A stretch of DNA of 64,000 nucleotides from an uncultured Treponema sp. (lineage in GTDB: Bacteria > Spirochaetota > Spirochaetia > Treponematales > Treponemataceae). The notes under the pieces were generated by a model. The model saw only the letters and a list, made by a program, of their open reading frames with translations, searched no databases and was not told the origin of the DNA. The stretch is taken from NCBI GenBank assembly GCA_947166355.1, contig CAMVDX010000004.1:119974-183973 (forward strand). Reading direction: 5' to 3'. The position numbers were made by a program, and so were the translations under genes. Positions within the stretch are counted from its first letter, which is position 1; each line of letters begins with the position of its first letter. Below, piece by piece: positions 50,796 to 59,951 of this stretch.

Positions 50796-51617
50796 CTATT
50801 TCTTACGTAAAATCCAAATCAGATTACTCTGATACTTTGCGGCACTGTTAGGGTCATTCAAATCTTCCTTGTCGCCCTTGTAGCCCCGGTAGATATCAAC
50901 AACCTCAAAGCCGCAAAGCTCTGCAAGCAGGAACATTTCCCAGCGATATGTCTGCCGCATTTTGAGCGGACGGATCCGCTCTCCAATCACTTTTCCCTCA
51001 TCATCATAAGTTTCAAACTTCCAGTTGCCGCTCATAATCTGTGTCCAGGGATTATAGGAAATCGCATTGTAGATTTTTTCCCGGTGTCCCTCGCTGTTAA
51101 TATATTCAAGTCGGAAAGAGTAATCATCAGGCTTTGTATTCATCTGCTGAGCCTGTACCGCTGGCCATGGATCAAAAGTATTAAGTGTAAGAATGCCGCC
51201 AGGAACAAGATGCCTCCAAAGATTTTTCAAAGCCGCAATCTGAGACTTCTGGTTCGGCAAGTGCATAAAACCGCTTCTTGCAATAATTACAAGTGAATAT
51301 TTTCTACCCGCTTCAAAATCGGTCATGTTACCGGGAAAGATTCTTAAATCAAGATTTTTTGCCGCAGCCTTTTGCTCACAGACACGACACATTTCCTCAG
51401 ACAAATCAGTACCATCAGCAATTATTCCGTGCTCAGCAAGGTAAAGCAAAACCGCGCCGGTTCCACAGGCCACATCAATCACGCCATCTTTACCATACTT
51501 CTTTGCCAGTTCCAGATAAAAGTCCTGAAAGCCTTCATGAGCATCAAAGTCCCTGTACATAACCTCAAGATACCTGTCGTAGTTTTCGGCTACATCCTTA
51601 AAATCGTGCAAATCCAT
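50796..51617 (-). CDS. SAM-dependent class I methyltransferase
   Basis: 273 residues. Motif I VIDVACGTGAVLLYLAEHG, motif II with acidic ADGTDLSEEM, then FPGNMTDF and LVPGGILTLNTFDPW. Rossmann methyltransferase of the UbiE/Methyltransf_25 type; the substrate is unknown. The C-terminal strand VVDIYRGYKGDKEDL carries the usual lid region. AAGGAGG precedes the ATG. Downstream of the predicted small RNA terminator, so probably transcribed separately. Confidence 0.9.
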   Translation of the reverse strand: MDLHDFKDVAENYDRYLEVMYRDFDAHEGFQDFYLELAKKYGKDGVIDVACGTGAVLLYLAEHGIIADGTDLSEEMCRVCEQKAAAKNLDLRIFPGNMTDFEAGRKYSLVIIARSGFMHLPNQKSQIAALKNLWRHLVPGGILTLNTFDPWPAVQAQQMNTKPDDYSFRLEYINSEGHREKIYNAISYNPWTQIMSGNWKFETYDDEGKVIGERIRPLKMRQTYRWEMFLLAELCGFEVVDIYRGYKGDKEDLNDPNSAAKYQSNLIWILRKK

Positions 51618-51652
51618 ATATCCTCCTTATTCTGCAATGACATTCCAAAATT

Positions 51653-51767
51653 GTCATTGCGAGCCGAAGGCGAAGCAATCAACAATATTGAGATTCTTTC
51701 CATTATTGATTGCCACGTCGCTTCGCTCCTCGCAATGACGAAAGGTGCCACAGCTTCTCGCAATGAC
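51653..51767. repeat. GTCATTGCGAG-type palindromic repeat cluster
   Basis: GTCATTGCGAGCCGAAGGCG...AGCAATC, its partner GATTGCCACGTCGCTTCGCTCC...CGCAATGAC, and a further half unit TTCTCGCAATGAC. Confidence 0.85.
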
Positions 51768-51774
51768 ACAAAGC

Positions 51775-51807
51775 AAAAAAAAAGCCACTTACCCGAAGGC
51801 AAGTGGC
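51775..51807 (-). terminator. Strong intrinsic terminator of the candidate small RNA
   Basis: Minus strand: GCCACTT, 10-nt loop, AAGTGGC (51784-51807) followed by nine T (51775-51783). Confidence 0.88.
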
Positions 51808-51945
51808 CGATTATCCAGATTAAAAATGTTCAATCTAACGAACTATCGCACTTTGTACCCAGGGCATACGCTAATCTTGTCATCATCATTTGTGGTGGTT
51901 GTGGTAAGAGAACGTGTGTCCTGAGTCACATAATTGAACATCATA
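51775..51945 (-). ncRNA. Candidate structured small RNA (about 165 nt) or orphan leader
   Basis: Bounded by a promoter (51951-51979) and the terminator at 51775-51807. Nine bases near its 5' end (ATGTTCAAT, 51933-51941) are complementary to ATTGAACAT (51826-51834), closing a large stem. Inside, GTGACTCAGG can pair with CCTGGGTAC (one mismatch). A 33-codon ORF with a Thr run (LTTTTTND) begins right at the predicted start of transcription with no ribosome-binding site. Either a free ncRNA or an attenuator-like leader; the next minus-strand gene, a methyltransferase, starts 158 nt further on. Confidence 0.5.
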
Positions 51946-51950
51946 AAGTG

Positions 51951-51979
51951 AAAATATAAAAAATCAAAAAGTTTGTCAA
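51951..51979 (-). promoter_or_regulatory. Predicted promoter of the candidate small RNA
   Basis: Minus strand: consensus TTGACA (51974-51979), 17-bp spacer, TATTTT (51951-51956). Confidence 0.6.
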
Positions 51980-51981
51980 TA

Positions 51982-53259
51982 TTACCTGTAAAGTCTTCCG
52001 GCAAAATACTTTTCCTGAAACTCAATCTTTTTCAGGATTTCTTCGTCAGAGAGGGCAGATGGATTTGTGGCATACTTTGAGTTTTCCGGTACAACAATCC
52101 ATTTGTCCTCTACATCATTTGTGCGGTGATAAACTGCAATTACTTTTCCGGTGTAAGTTTCTACAGGCTTGTCACAATCAAAAAGATAGATATCCTGTTC
52201 TGCGCCGTCTCCTGCAATCACTCCATCAACATAACCATAGTTTATAGGATAAATCATTTCAGGATGTCGGGGATGACTGCTGTTAAGTGGCCGGTCAATT
52301 TTTCCGCCAACGGTACGTCCGATCACATCAGAAAAATCAAGCTTTTCGAAAGCCTCAGTAGAAGTCTGCAAAAGTAATTCAACCTCATGCCACTTAGGAG
52401 GATTCAAAGGAAGAGGGAAGCGGGAAATTGCAATTCCGGAGCAGGCAGAAGCAAAGCGGACTAAATCGTCATCCTTCATTCCCATAATCAGACCGTAAAC
52501 GCAGCCGGCCTTAAAAGTGTCTCCGGCACCAAGCGTACTTTTTACATCAACTGCAAAAGGCTTCATTCTTTTGATTTCACACCCTTTGCGTCCATAAAGC
52601 ATTTCGCCGCCGCCCTGAGTTATGATTGTAAGACCATCTGTTTCTGCCTGCATAAGCTTCACAATTTCTTCGGCAGACATTCCCTTGTAGTGCTGTCCGG
52701 TACATTCCTTTGACACAACATTCACAGCCGCCATTTTATGAAGAGGAGAATCATGAGGACTATCAATTGTTACAAAAGGTATATTTATTTTCTTACAGAT
52801 TTGAGCGGCCTTAAGAGAATCTTCTCCAAAAAAAGGGTCAATTGCTGCTGCCTTACAGCCTGCAATATCTTCTTCTTTCGGGATATTCCAGAAGCGTTTG
52901 CCAGAAGAAAAAAGCTGCTGAAAGCGGCCCATAGGAGAGCGAACAAGCCCCGAAATTACAACGTAATCCATAACGCCGGCGTCCTCCGTAAAATTCAGAG
53001 CAGACAAATCAACTCGTTTATCCTTATAAAAATCTTTTAGCATTGGAGCAACTTCTTTTCCAATCCAGGTGCCGTCCATGCGCACGCTCATACCAAGCGA
53101 GGCGAGAACAGTAGCCGCAGTTCCTGTTTCTCCGCCGGGAAGAAAATACTGTTCCTGAATTTCTGAATATTCATCGGGCTGTAAAAAGCCGCCCTTAAGC
53201 AGAAAGGAATGAGTTCCTAAAATCTGTCCAAATAAATATGCGTCGATTCTTTTATTCAT
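51982..53259 (-). CDS. PfkB-family carbohydrate kinase fused to an inorganic-pyrophosphatase-like domain
   Basis: 425 residues from the ATG at 53259, where AGGAG has 6-nt spacing; the ATG 6 nt earlier is too close. Residues 1-310 are a ribokinase/PfkB fold: N-terminal FLPGGETGTAATVLASLG, C-terminal catalytic VDVKSTLGAGDTFKAG. Residues about 315-425 match small pyrophosphatase-like proteins: IGRTVGGKIDRPLNSSHP, YPINYGYVDG, DGAEQDIYLF, VEDKWIVVP and FQEKYFAGRLYR. In other genomes I know these as separate genes. The sugar substrate is unknown; a domain hydrolysing pyrophosphate or a nucleotide beside a kinase is chemically suggestive only. Confidence 0.85.
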   Translation of the reverse strand: MNKRIDAYLFGQILGTHSFLLKGGFLQPDEYSEIQEQYFLPGGETGTAATVLASLGMSVRMDGTWIGKEVAPMLKDFYKDKRVDLSALNFTEDAGVMDYVVISGLVRSPMGRFQQLFSSGKRFWNIPKEEDIAGCKAAAIDPFFGEDSLKAAQICKKINIPFVTIDSPHDSPLHKMAAVNVVSKECTGQHYKGMSAEEIVKLMQAETDGLTIITQGGGEMLYGRKGCEIKRMKPFAVDVKSTLGAGDTFKAGCVYGLIMGMKDDDLVRFASACSGIAISRFPLPLNPPKWHEVELLLQTSTEAFEKLDFSDVIGRTVGGKIDRPLNSSHPRHPEMIYPINYGYVDGVIAGDGAEQDIYLFDCDKPVETYTGKVIAVYHRTNDVEDKWIVVPENSKYATNPSALSDEEILKKIEFQEKYFAGRLYR

Positions 53260-53339
53260 AAACATCTCCTATATGAAATCACCAAGTTAACATAAAACTG
53301 TTGCCCTGAATTTTCAGGGTATATTTTTATAGATGGGAA

Positions 53340-53449
53340 TGTCCAAAAAGTATTGTCATGCTGAACTTGTTTCAGCATCTACACTATATCTAGGTCTATA
53401 GATTCCGAAACAAGTTCGGAATGACACTAGGAAGTAAACTTTTTGGACA
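53340..53449. repeat. 110-bp composite inverted-repeat element
   Basis: Perfect 12-bp terminal inverted repeats TGTCCAAAAAGT / ACTTTTTGGACA enclose two nested palindromes, GTCATGCTGAACTTGTTTCAGC and GATTCCGAAACAAGTTCGG. Just outside, CCCTGAATTTTCAGGG (53304-53319) forms a further hairpin. Confidence 0.75.
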
Positions 53450-53461
53450 GCCCCATGACAT

Positions 53462-54922
53462 TCACATTATCATTTTCTTTGCCTGAAGAATGATTGCGTC
53501 GCCGGGGAATAAGTTTTCAAAATGTGCCACTGCCTTTTGTAAAACTGATTTTTCATCTGCGGCAATTATACATTCACAAAAGCCTTTTTCGCGCTCCTGT
53601 TTTGCCGCAAGGTCGTTAGTTTGATTTAACAATTTTACGCCCTCAAGCTGAAGTATTTCTTTCATTTGATTTTCTGACATCAAAGGAAGCTTCAGACTCA
53701 TCACATATTTTCTGAGTTCTGCGGTGATTTCGCCCCTTCGACTTAACTCAGTGACCGCAGGCTCAATCACAGCAGTGTCTGTAGCTATCACGGTACTTGC
53801 AGACTCAATCAACGTAGTTCCAGGCTCGTTCCTCGTATTCGCAGACTCAATCACTGCCTTATACATCATCTCAAAAACCGAAAGTCCGCAGGCAGCAGCG
53901 TAGGTATAAGTCATTCCGCTGAGACGGGGGTTTACTTCAATTATGTGCCATCCGCCAGCTTCATCTAAAATTAAATCCACCTGAGCCGCACCGCAAAGCC
54001 CCAGGCCCTCGGCCAGTTTCAACATCAGTTCCCGTAAATCATCGGGCAGCTCGCAAGGGCCGTATTTTACACTCTGTTTTGGGCTTGTAATTCCATATTG
54101 ATTTACGCTGAACTCAAAGGGTGGAAGCACTGTGTAGGCTCCGGGAACTCCGTAAATCTCAAGTCCGAACTGTCGCCCTTTTATAAACTCTTCAATCAGT
54201 CTGTTGGAATTATTACGCTTTGAATTAAGATAGCCCGCAACCTCGCCGTAGGTATGGGCAACAGTCATTCCGTAAGAACTCAAGCCTGTAGTATCTTTAA
54301 TGATAACTGGTAACTGCAGCCCCCGAATCTGAGCCAGCACACTTTCCTTATATACATTGCGTAATACTTCTTTATTACTTCCCGCACAAAAATATAAATC
54401 ATGGTCGCAGAAAACCGCCGCCGGCACTTCAAATCCCAGCCGCGCAAGTTCATTATGAAACCTCCATTTGTCAAAACAAATCAAAGCCGTCTGTACAGAA
54501 TGGCAGATTGTCCGAACCCCGTGCTCCCTAAGCTTTTCCGCAACAAGCGCATCGCTCACAGGCAGCCAGTCATAGGGCTCAATCCAGAAAGTCATGGCAA
54601 TTGCAAGGTCTGGCTTAAATGAAGCAACACATTCTGCAAAAGAATCAGTATCAGTTTCGAGGGGAAGATATTTCACATTGGGGAGAGCAGAGAAAGAACC
54701 GTGTGAGCCATTAGTTTTTGAGACCTCTTCTGCAGCCCCGTGTGAGCCGGAAACTTCCTCCGGCAAAAACATTCCGGGCTTCTGCGTAACACAAAAAAAC
54801 TCATGCTCAGGATGAGCCTCGCAAAACTCACAAAAAGTCACGGAATTCCGCGGCATTACAGAGATTTTAAAAGTTTCTTCCTTATAAATATTCGAATTTG
54901 AACTGTAAAAAACAATCCGCAT
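53462..54922 (-). CDS. ATP-grasp domain protein with repeat-encoded insert
   Basis: 486 residues. Residues about 140-370 hold an ATP-grasp ligase fold of the carbamoyl-phosphate-synthase / D-Ala-D-Ala-ligase class: LPVIIKDTTGLSSYGMT, RLIEEFIKGRQFGLEIYG, AAQVDLILDEAGGWHIIEVNPRLSGMTYTY, with the acidic metal residues and Asn in EVNPR. The substrate is unknown. A tandem 14-residue repeat (53732-53857; AVIESANT, TLIESAST, AVIEPAVT) and an earlier GSHG-containing double repeat look like translated insertions. TATAAT ends 7 nt before the ATG and no Shine-Dalgarno is seen. Confidence 0.82.
   Translation of the reverse strand: MRIVFYSSNSNIYKEETFKISVMPRNSVTFCEFCEAHPEHEFFCVTQKPGMFLPEEVSGSHGAAEEVSKTNGSHGSFSALPNVKYLPLETDTDSFAECVASFKPDLAIAMTFWIEPYDWLPVSDALVAEKLREHGVRTICHSVQTALICFDKWRFHNELARLGFEVPAAVFCDHDLYFCAGSNKEVLRNVYKESVLAQIRGLQLPVIIKDTTGLSSYGMTVAHTYGEVAGYLNSKRNNSNRLIEEFIKGRQFGLEIYGVPGAYTVLPPFEFSVNQYGITSPKQSVKYGPCELPDDLRELMLKLAEGLGLCGAAQVDLILDEAGGWHIIEVNPRLSGMTYTYAAACGLSVFEMMYKAVIESANTRNEPGTTLIESASTVIATDTAVIEPAVTELSRRGEITAELRKYVMSLKLPLMSENQMKEILQLEGVKLLNQTNDLAAKQEREKGFCECIIAADEKSVLQKAVAHFENLFPGDAIILQAKKMIM
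53732..53857 (-). repeat. Three tandem 42-bp repeats within the ATP-grasp gene
   Basis: Each unit starts GTGATTGAG or TTGATTGAG, followed by TCTGC or CCTGC. The last runs into GAGTTAAGTCGAAGGGGC, a form of the CCCTTCGACTT repeat. Confidence 0.7.
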
Positions 54923-54929
54923 GCATGAA

Positions 54930-54958
54930 ATTATAAAGATTTTATGTTAAATAATCAA
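54930..54958 (-). promoter_or_regulatory. Predicted promoter of the ATP-grasp gene
   Basis: Minus strand: TTGATT (54953-54958), 17-bp spacer, TATAAT (54930-54935), 7 nt before the ATG at 54922. Confidence 0.55.
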
Positions 54959-55066
54959 AGAAATCCAAATCACAAATTCTTAAAAAATGTCATTTATTTT
55001 CTTTATTTTTTTAAATACTATGTTATAATTATAGTGATATACTTAAAAGCAACTCAGGGAGTTACT

Positions 55067-57139
55067 ATGAAAATCAAATCCAAACTTTTGGTTAGTTACC
55101 TTTCACTCGTTCTTTTTTCAATTATTCTTGTTTCACTTCCAGTTTTTATTTCACAATTGAGGCAGATTCAAAACTATATTGTAAAAAATTCCGAGGCTCA
55201 GTTAAATCTTGCAAAGGATTCTATAAACATTTTTTTCAGTCAACCTTCTTATGTAGTAAGCAGTGTTGAACCTTATATAAATCAGGAAGGCTTTAATCTT
55301 GAGGATGCACAAAAAGACTTTCAGTTACTTATTAATGGCAATGATTCACTTGCATGTCTGTATTATATAGATGATGTTGTAATTGCTGATGGCGGTAAAG
55401 CTTATTCAAGTGATGGATGGATTCCTGATAACGATTACAATCAGTATAATCAGGACTGGTATAAAACTGCAAGAAACAATGATTCTGTAATCATAACAGA
55501 GCCTTATATTGATGAAGATACAAAAGACCTTGTATGTACAGTTGCAAAGAGAATTAATTCTAAAGCCGGAAAATTTATTGGAGTTGCAGGAATCGATATT
55601 CATCTTACTGAATTATCAGAAACAATTCACGGAATAAAAATTACAGATGGCGGCATGTCTTACATTATCGATAAAAATGGTAATTATCTTACTAATGAAG
55701 ATAATTCTAAAATTTTGAATACAAACTTTTTTGATGATTACCCGATGCTAGCTTCTTTTAATAAAAAAATAGAAAATGGTGATATTATCGACATTAATGC
55801 AAGCTCAAAGTATTATTTCATGTCTTCAAAAATTAACGAAGATAACGACTGGTTCTTTGTTACGGTTGGACGTAAAGATGAGCTTATTAAAATAAGAGTA
55901 ATTTTAAGAATTGTTCTTATTATGGCATTTATTACTATTCTTTCAGCATCTCTTATTTCTGTTTTGATTGCCTCAACAATTGTAAAACCAATTAAAATTG
56001 TTGATGAAGCTGTAAATGGAATTGCAGAAGGAAATGCCGACCTTACACAGCGAATTGAGGCCACCTCAAAAGATGAAATCGGCGATCTTGTAAAAGGCTT
56101 TAATAAGTTTATGGAAAAGCTGCATGGAATTGTAGCTGATGTAAAGGATTCTAAAAATAATCTCGAAATTGTAAAAGACGACCTGCAGCAGAGTATTGAT
56201 AATACTTCTTCTTCAATTACAGAAATTCTTTCTAATGTTGAAAGTGTAGTAGGACAGGTTGAACACCAGGCAGGCTCTGTTACTCAGACTTCATCGGCTG
56301 TAACTGAGATTTCTGAAAATATTAACAGTCTGGAACGTATGATTGAAAATCAATCTGCCGGAGTTACTCAGGCTTCTGCTGCAGTAGAAGAAATGATCGG
56401 TAATATTTCTTCTGTAAATATTAATGTTGAAAAAATGGCTTCTTCTTTTGGACTTCTTGAACAGAATACTTCTGAAGGAATTCAAAAGCAGCAGAGAGTT
56501 TCTGCCCATGTTGCTGAAATCGAAGCTCAATCTAAAGCCTTGCAGGATGCAAACGTTGCAATTACAAATGTTGCAAGCCAGACAAACCTTCTTGCAATGA
56601 ATGCGGCTATTGAAGCGGCGCATGCGGGCGAGGCCGGAAAAGGATTCTCGGTTGTTGCTGATGAAATCCGAAAGCTTTCTGAGACCTCGGCATCTGAATC
56701 TAAAAAAATCAGCGAAGAGCTTCGTAAAATCAGTGAATCTATCAGTTCGGTTGTAGTTGCTGCACGAGAAAGTACAGAAAGCTTTGCCGGTGTAAGTGAT
56801 AAGATTTCTCAGACTGATGAACTTGTAAATCAGATTAAGTCTGCAATGCAAGAGCAGCAGGAAGGTTCTAAGCAGATTCTTGAAGCCCTTAAGATGATGA
56901 ATGACAGTACTTCTGAAGTAAGAACTTCATCACATGAGATGTCTGTAGGAAATCAGTCTATTCTTCATGAGATTCAGATTTTGCAGGATGCAACAACAGT
57001 TATCAGAAACGGAATGAATGAAATGAATTGTGGTGCAACAGAAATGAACAAAACAAGTGCAATTCTTTCAGATATTTCTTCAAAGGTAAACGATTCAATA
57101 AACAGAATCGGAACTCAGATAGACCAGTTTAAGGTTTAA
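55067..57139 (+). CDS. Methyl-accepting chemotaxis protein with dCache, HAMP and canonical signalling domain
   Basis: 690 residues from the ATG at 55067 (GGGAG upstream; the longer ORF start lacks one). Transmembrane helix at about 8-28, double-Cache periplasmic domain ([26 protein letters not shown] strand, split as [10 protein letters not shown] and ITEPYID), second helix at about 285-307, HAMP ([27 protein letters not shown]), then a signalling domain with the ordinary tip [20 protein letters not shown]. It is unlike the three operon-linked receptors in tip sequence and in having HAMP, so it presumably joins the cell's main flagellar chemotaxis arrays (inference). Confidence 0.94.
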   Translation: MKIKSKLLVSYLSLVLFSIILVSLPVFISQLRQIQNYIVKNSEAQLNLAKDSINIFFSQPSYVVSSVEPYINQEGFNLEDAQKDFQLLINGNDSLACLYYIDDVVIADGGKAYSSDGWIPDNDYNQYNQDWYKTARNNDSVIITEPYIDEDTKDLVCTVAKRINSKAGKFIGVAGIDIHLTELSETIHGIKITDGGMSYIIDKNGNYLTNEDNSKILNTNFFDDYPMLASFNKKIENGDIIDINASSKYYFMSSKINEDNDWFFVTVGRKDELIKIRVILRIVLIMAFITILSASLISVLIASTIVKPIKIVDEAVNGIAEGNADLTQRIEATSKDEIGDLVKGFNKFMEKLHGIVADVKDSKNNLEIVKDDLQQSIDNTSSSITEILSNVESVVGQVEHQAGSVTQTSSAVTEISENINSLERMIENQSAGVTQASAAVEEMIGNISSVNINVEKMASSFGLLEQNTSEGIQKQQRVSAHVAEIEAQSKALQDANVAITNVASQTNLLAMNAAIEAAHAGEAGKGFSVVADEIRKLSETSASESKKISEELRKISESISSVVVAARESTESFAGVSDKISQTDELVNQIKSAMQEQQEGSKQILEALKMMNDSTSEVRTSSHEMSVGNQSILHEIQILQDATTVIRNGMNEMNCGATEMNKTSAILSDISSKVNDSINRIGTQIDQFKV

Positions 57140-57154
57140 GCTGAATTGCCCGCC

Positions 57155-57270
57155 AGCCCCTCGCTAACAGGGGCTCTCTCAATGATTGTCGGCACAAGTC
57201 CGATAATGACAAAAACTGTCATGTTTGACTTTGTTCTGATGTGTCATTCCCCGGCTTGACCGGGGAATCT
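57155..57270. repeat. Hairpin and palindromic repeat between convergent genes
   Basis: AGCCCCT-CGCTAAC-AGGGGCT (57155-57175) lacks a clear T run. GTCATTCCCCGGCTTGACCG...GGGAATCT (57243-57270) is a palindromic repeat. Together they may stop transcription from both sides. Confidence 0.55.
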
Positions 57271-57287
57271 TCAGTTGCCATTGCTGA

Positions 57288-58748
57288 CTATTCGAAGAAA
57301 TCTACAATCTTTTTTACACACTCAATAAAACGTGCTTCTTCTTCGCGGGAAAGCACGTTTTTGTCATATAAGGCTTTTTCAAAAAGCATTCCTGCGGTAT
57401 CCATAGCTTCCTGCAAATCCGGCACTACAGCAGCAGTTTTTAGAAGCTGTGTATATTCTGCCGGTGCAAGATTTGTTCTATATTTAATTTCATGAGCTTC
57501 GCCCCAGTCTATAAGCTTCATAAAGTGCTTTGTGAGACGGTCAATTTCAGCAGTTTTTTCTTTTGAACGTCCGGCTTTTTTTAAGAAGTCTTTTATACTT
57601 TCACCAAATTTTTTGCTTTGCACAGAAGAATAAGCCTGATCCAAAGTTCCCTTAGTAAATGCGTATCTGAAAAATGCTTTTATTTCATGCCATATATTAC
57701 GCAGAAATTTTATTAATCTTCCTTCTTTCCAGAACTGCTTCCAGTGCGCAGAGAAAAACGGCTTAAAGAAAAACAGAATAAGCCAGACTGTAAGAGCCGC
57801 AATTGCCGCCCATTTTATAATTCCAAAAATCACATCCCAAATCCAGGCAGGAAATTTACCGTCATCAGGATACATATCTTCCAGCATTTCTCTTATATCA
57901 AGGTTTCCAGACTGCTCATAAGACTGCTGTGGTTCAATTTCATAATTCACTTCTGGAGCAGGTCTTTCCTTAAACGATATTTTTATAAACGCATGATTTG
58001 AAGAAAATACCGCGCCAAAAACAAAGGCCGCAAAAAGAATTACCAAGGCAGAACGAAAAAGCTTTTTCTTATTCTGGACATAATCGCGAAATCCCAAAAA
58101 TCCAAAGAAAACATCATTTTTAAAAAGACCCGTTAATAAAAATATCAGTGCTTCACTAAGAAAAAATAATCCTATAAGAACAAGCTCTAAAATACTCACA
58201 CTGTATCCGCTTTTCAGCACGCAAAAAAGCACGGCAAACATTATCGCAGGAAGAATACAAAGAACTCCCTGTGCAAACCGCGCCTTTGCACCAAAATCAA
58301 TTGCACTCAAATTATTATGAAACAGATGTGCCTCAAGCTCTTTTCCTGTAAAATCTCCGCATTCTTCCATAAAGCGGTCATGAAAAACAAAGATATTATT
58401 CAGTGCATTTTCAAGAAAATACTCAATAATTAAAAACGGAATAAGCACATAAGGCTGATTCATCTGTCTGCAAAGTCCGCTGAGAATTACAGCAAATATA
58501 ACATAAAAAACACACGCCACAATATGAAGATATGGTTTGATTTTTTCGCGTGCAAAAATCTGCTGAATCAATACAAAAATAACACCCGAAAGTCCCAGTA
58601 CAAGGAAAGTAAACCAGTTAATAAAAATACGCTCCATTTCAGAGTTATTCAGAACCGGTCCGAGGAGGGCTGCAATACAGAGCATAAATGAAGTAACTGT
58701 CACTATAACAAGAAAACGTTCCGGTAAAGAATTAAAACCTTTAGACAT
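57288..58748 (-). CDS. Membrane protein of the MoxR-DUF58 operon, DUF4129-like C-terminus
   Basis: 486 residues. About ten hydrophobic helices in two groups (20-240 and 310-335), an extracytoplasmic proline-rich loop between them (RPAPEVNYEIEPQQSYEQSGN), and a helical cytoplasmic C-terminus (about 395-486: IDWGEAHEIKYRTNLAPAEYTQLL) that resembles DUF4129, a domain commonly found in such operons. The start overlaps the DUF58 gene by 8 bp. Function unknown; membership of a MoxR chaperone membrane complex is the working idea. Confidence 0.72.
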   Translation of the reverse strand: MSKGFNSLPERFLVIVTVTSFMLCIAALLGPVLNNSEMERIFINWFTFLVLGLSGVIFVLIQQIFAREKIKPYLHIVACVFYVIFAVILSGLCRQMNQPYVLIPFLIIEYFLENALNNIFVFHDRFMEECGDFTGKELEAHLFHNNLSAIDFGAKARFAQGVLCILPAIMFAVLFCVLKSGYSVSILELVLIGLFFLSEALIFLLTGLFKNDVFFGFLGFRDYVQNKKKLFRSALVILFAAFVFGAVFSSNHAFIKISFKERPAPEVNYEIEPQQSYEQSGNLDIREMLEDMYPDDGKFPAWIWDVIFGIIKWAAIAALTVWLILFFFKPFFSAHWKQFWKEGRLIKFLRNIWHEIKAFFRYAFTKGTLDQAYSSVQSKKFGESIKDFLKKAGRSKEKTAEIDRLTKHFMKLIDWGEAHEIKYRTNLAPAEYTQLLKTAAVVPDLQEAMDTAGMLFEKALYDKNVLSREEEARFIECVKKIVDFFE

Positions 58749-59934
58749 CGGCTTCTCCCTCAGATGCAGATTGATTGACAGCGGCTACCGTCAGTTTTCT
58801 TTCATCCAGCTTTTTCATAATTCCAACATTTGTTGTATTGATATTTTCCAGATTTGATTCAACCTTTAAAAAGTAAGTTTCAACTTGTTTTGGGCCAACT
58901 TCAAAGAACAAAGTTCCGGCCGGAAGCTGATGCATAAACTTTTTCTGAGGTTCATAATCTAATTTTCCTTCTTCGCATTTAATCAAAGAAAGAATATCAA
59001 GTATGCAGTCTGCCTGATTCTGATGTGGCGGCAGATAAGGAAAACCCGAACCATAAGCCGCAAAGCCGCAGCGCTGTCTTAACACACGGGATTTTTCCAC
59101 GATACTTGCCGCAATCTCAATTGCCTTTTCAGAATAATAGCCTCGATTATGTAAATCATAATCTTCTTTTGCAAGATTCAAAAAAACAAAAATTGGAGCA
59201 TCAAAGGAATCTTCAAATTGATTTGTATAAAGAGAACCGAATTTTGCACTTGTACGCCAGTTTATTCGCTTAAGTTCGTCGCCGTTCATATACTCACGAA
59301 TTGAGCGTCGCATGGTAATATCTTCATAACACGGATTATTGATTTTCAGATGTCCCTGCGGAAAGCCCGGCATAACCTCTGTAATCAGCTTTATTCGGGC
59401 CGGCCGTACCGTAATTTCAAGCGGGCAGGAAATCTCCATATCAATCAAAAAAAGTCCGAACGGATCACTCGTTCTGATTCTCACCGGTCCTGCATGAAAA
59501 AGTCCTCGTTCCTGGGACGTTACCTTATAAGTAATTTTTTTGATTTCATGAGGTCTTAATGCCGTAACGCCCTTATTTCCTTCATCAAAAATATAAAAAT
59601 AAGGAACAGAATCAAAATAATAACAGACATGAGCTGTAAGCGGAGAAAAGTTTTTTATAGTAAAAGTGATTTCTGATTTTTCCTTGCAGGCAAGTTTTAA
59701 GGCTTTTGTATTGCGCTCAATCTGAATATTGCTTTTGAGAACTATTGCATAAAAAAACGAAAGCAGAATCACTCCTGTAATGCCAAGACATATAAACTGC
59801 AAAAGCTTAAAAGGACAGATTAAGAAAAATACAATACATGCAATAAAGACAGTAAATACCAGAGGTGAGAATCTTATATTAAACTTTTCCTGCACAATAT
59901 TTTGCACAGCACCTGCAAGATTAGCATTTGACAT
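58741..59934 (-). CDS. DUF58 protein (MoxR-associated)
   Basis: 397 residues. Two N-terminal transmembrane helices (about 25-70), a beta-rich middle region, then the DUF58 core with RSIREYMNGDELKRINWRTSAKFGSLYTNQFED (split here as RSIREYMNGDELKRINW and RTSAKFGSLYTNQ), the signature GD-x-x-R-x-I-x-W-x-x-S/T-A. A von Willebrand A-like fold follows. It starts 17 bp after moxR. DUF58 proteins partner MoxR AAA ATPases in envelope stress or assembly. Confidence 0.9.
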   Translation of the reverse strand: MSNANLAGAVQNIVQEKFNIRFSPLVFTVFIACIVFFLICPFKLLQFICLGITGVILLSFFYAIVLKSNIQIERNTKALKLACKEKSEITFTIKNFSPLTAHVCYYFDSVPYFYIFDEGNKGVTALRPHEIKKITYKVTSQERGLFHAGPVRIRTSDPFGLFLIDMEISCPLEITVRPARIKLITEVMPGFPQGHLKINNPCYEDITMRRSIREYMNGDELKRINWRTSAKFGSLYTNQFEDSFDAPIFVFLNLAKEDYDLHNRGYYSEKAIEIAASIVEKSRVLRQRCGFAAYGSGFPYLPPHQNQADCILDILSLIKCEEGKLDYEPQKKFMHQLPAGTLFFEVGPKQVETYFLKVESNLENINTTNVGIMKKLDERKLTVAAVNQSASEGEADV

Positions 59935-59951
59935 AGAAAACTGCCTGCAGG

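Noticed and set aside
51843..51944. 33-codon ORF with a Thr run as a coding gene
   Set aside because: No ribosome-binding site, and it starts at the predicted first base of a structured RNA; kept only as a possible leader peptide within the ncRNA entry.
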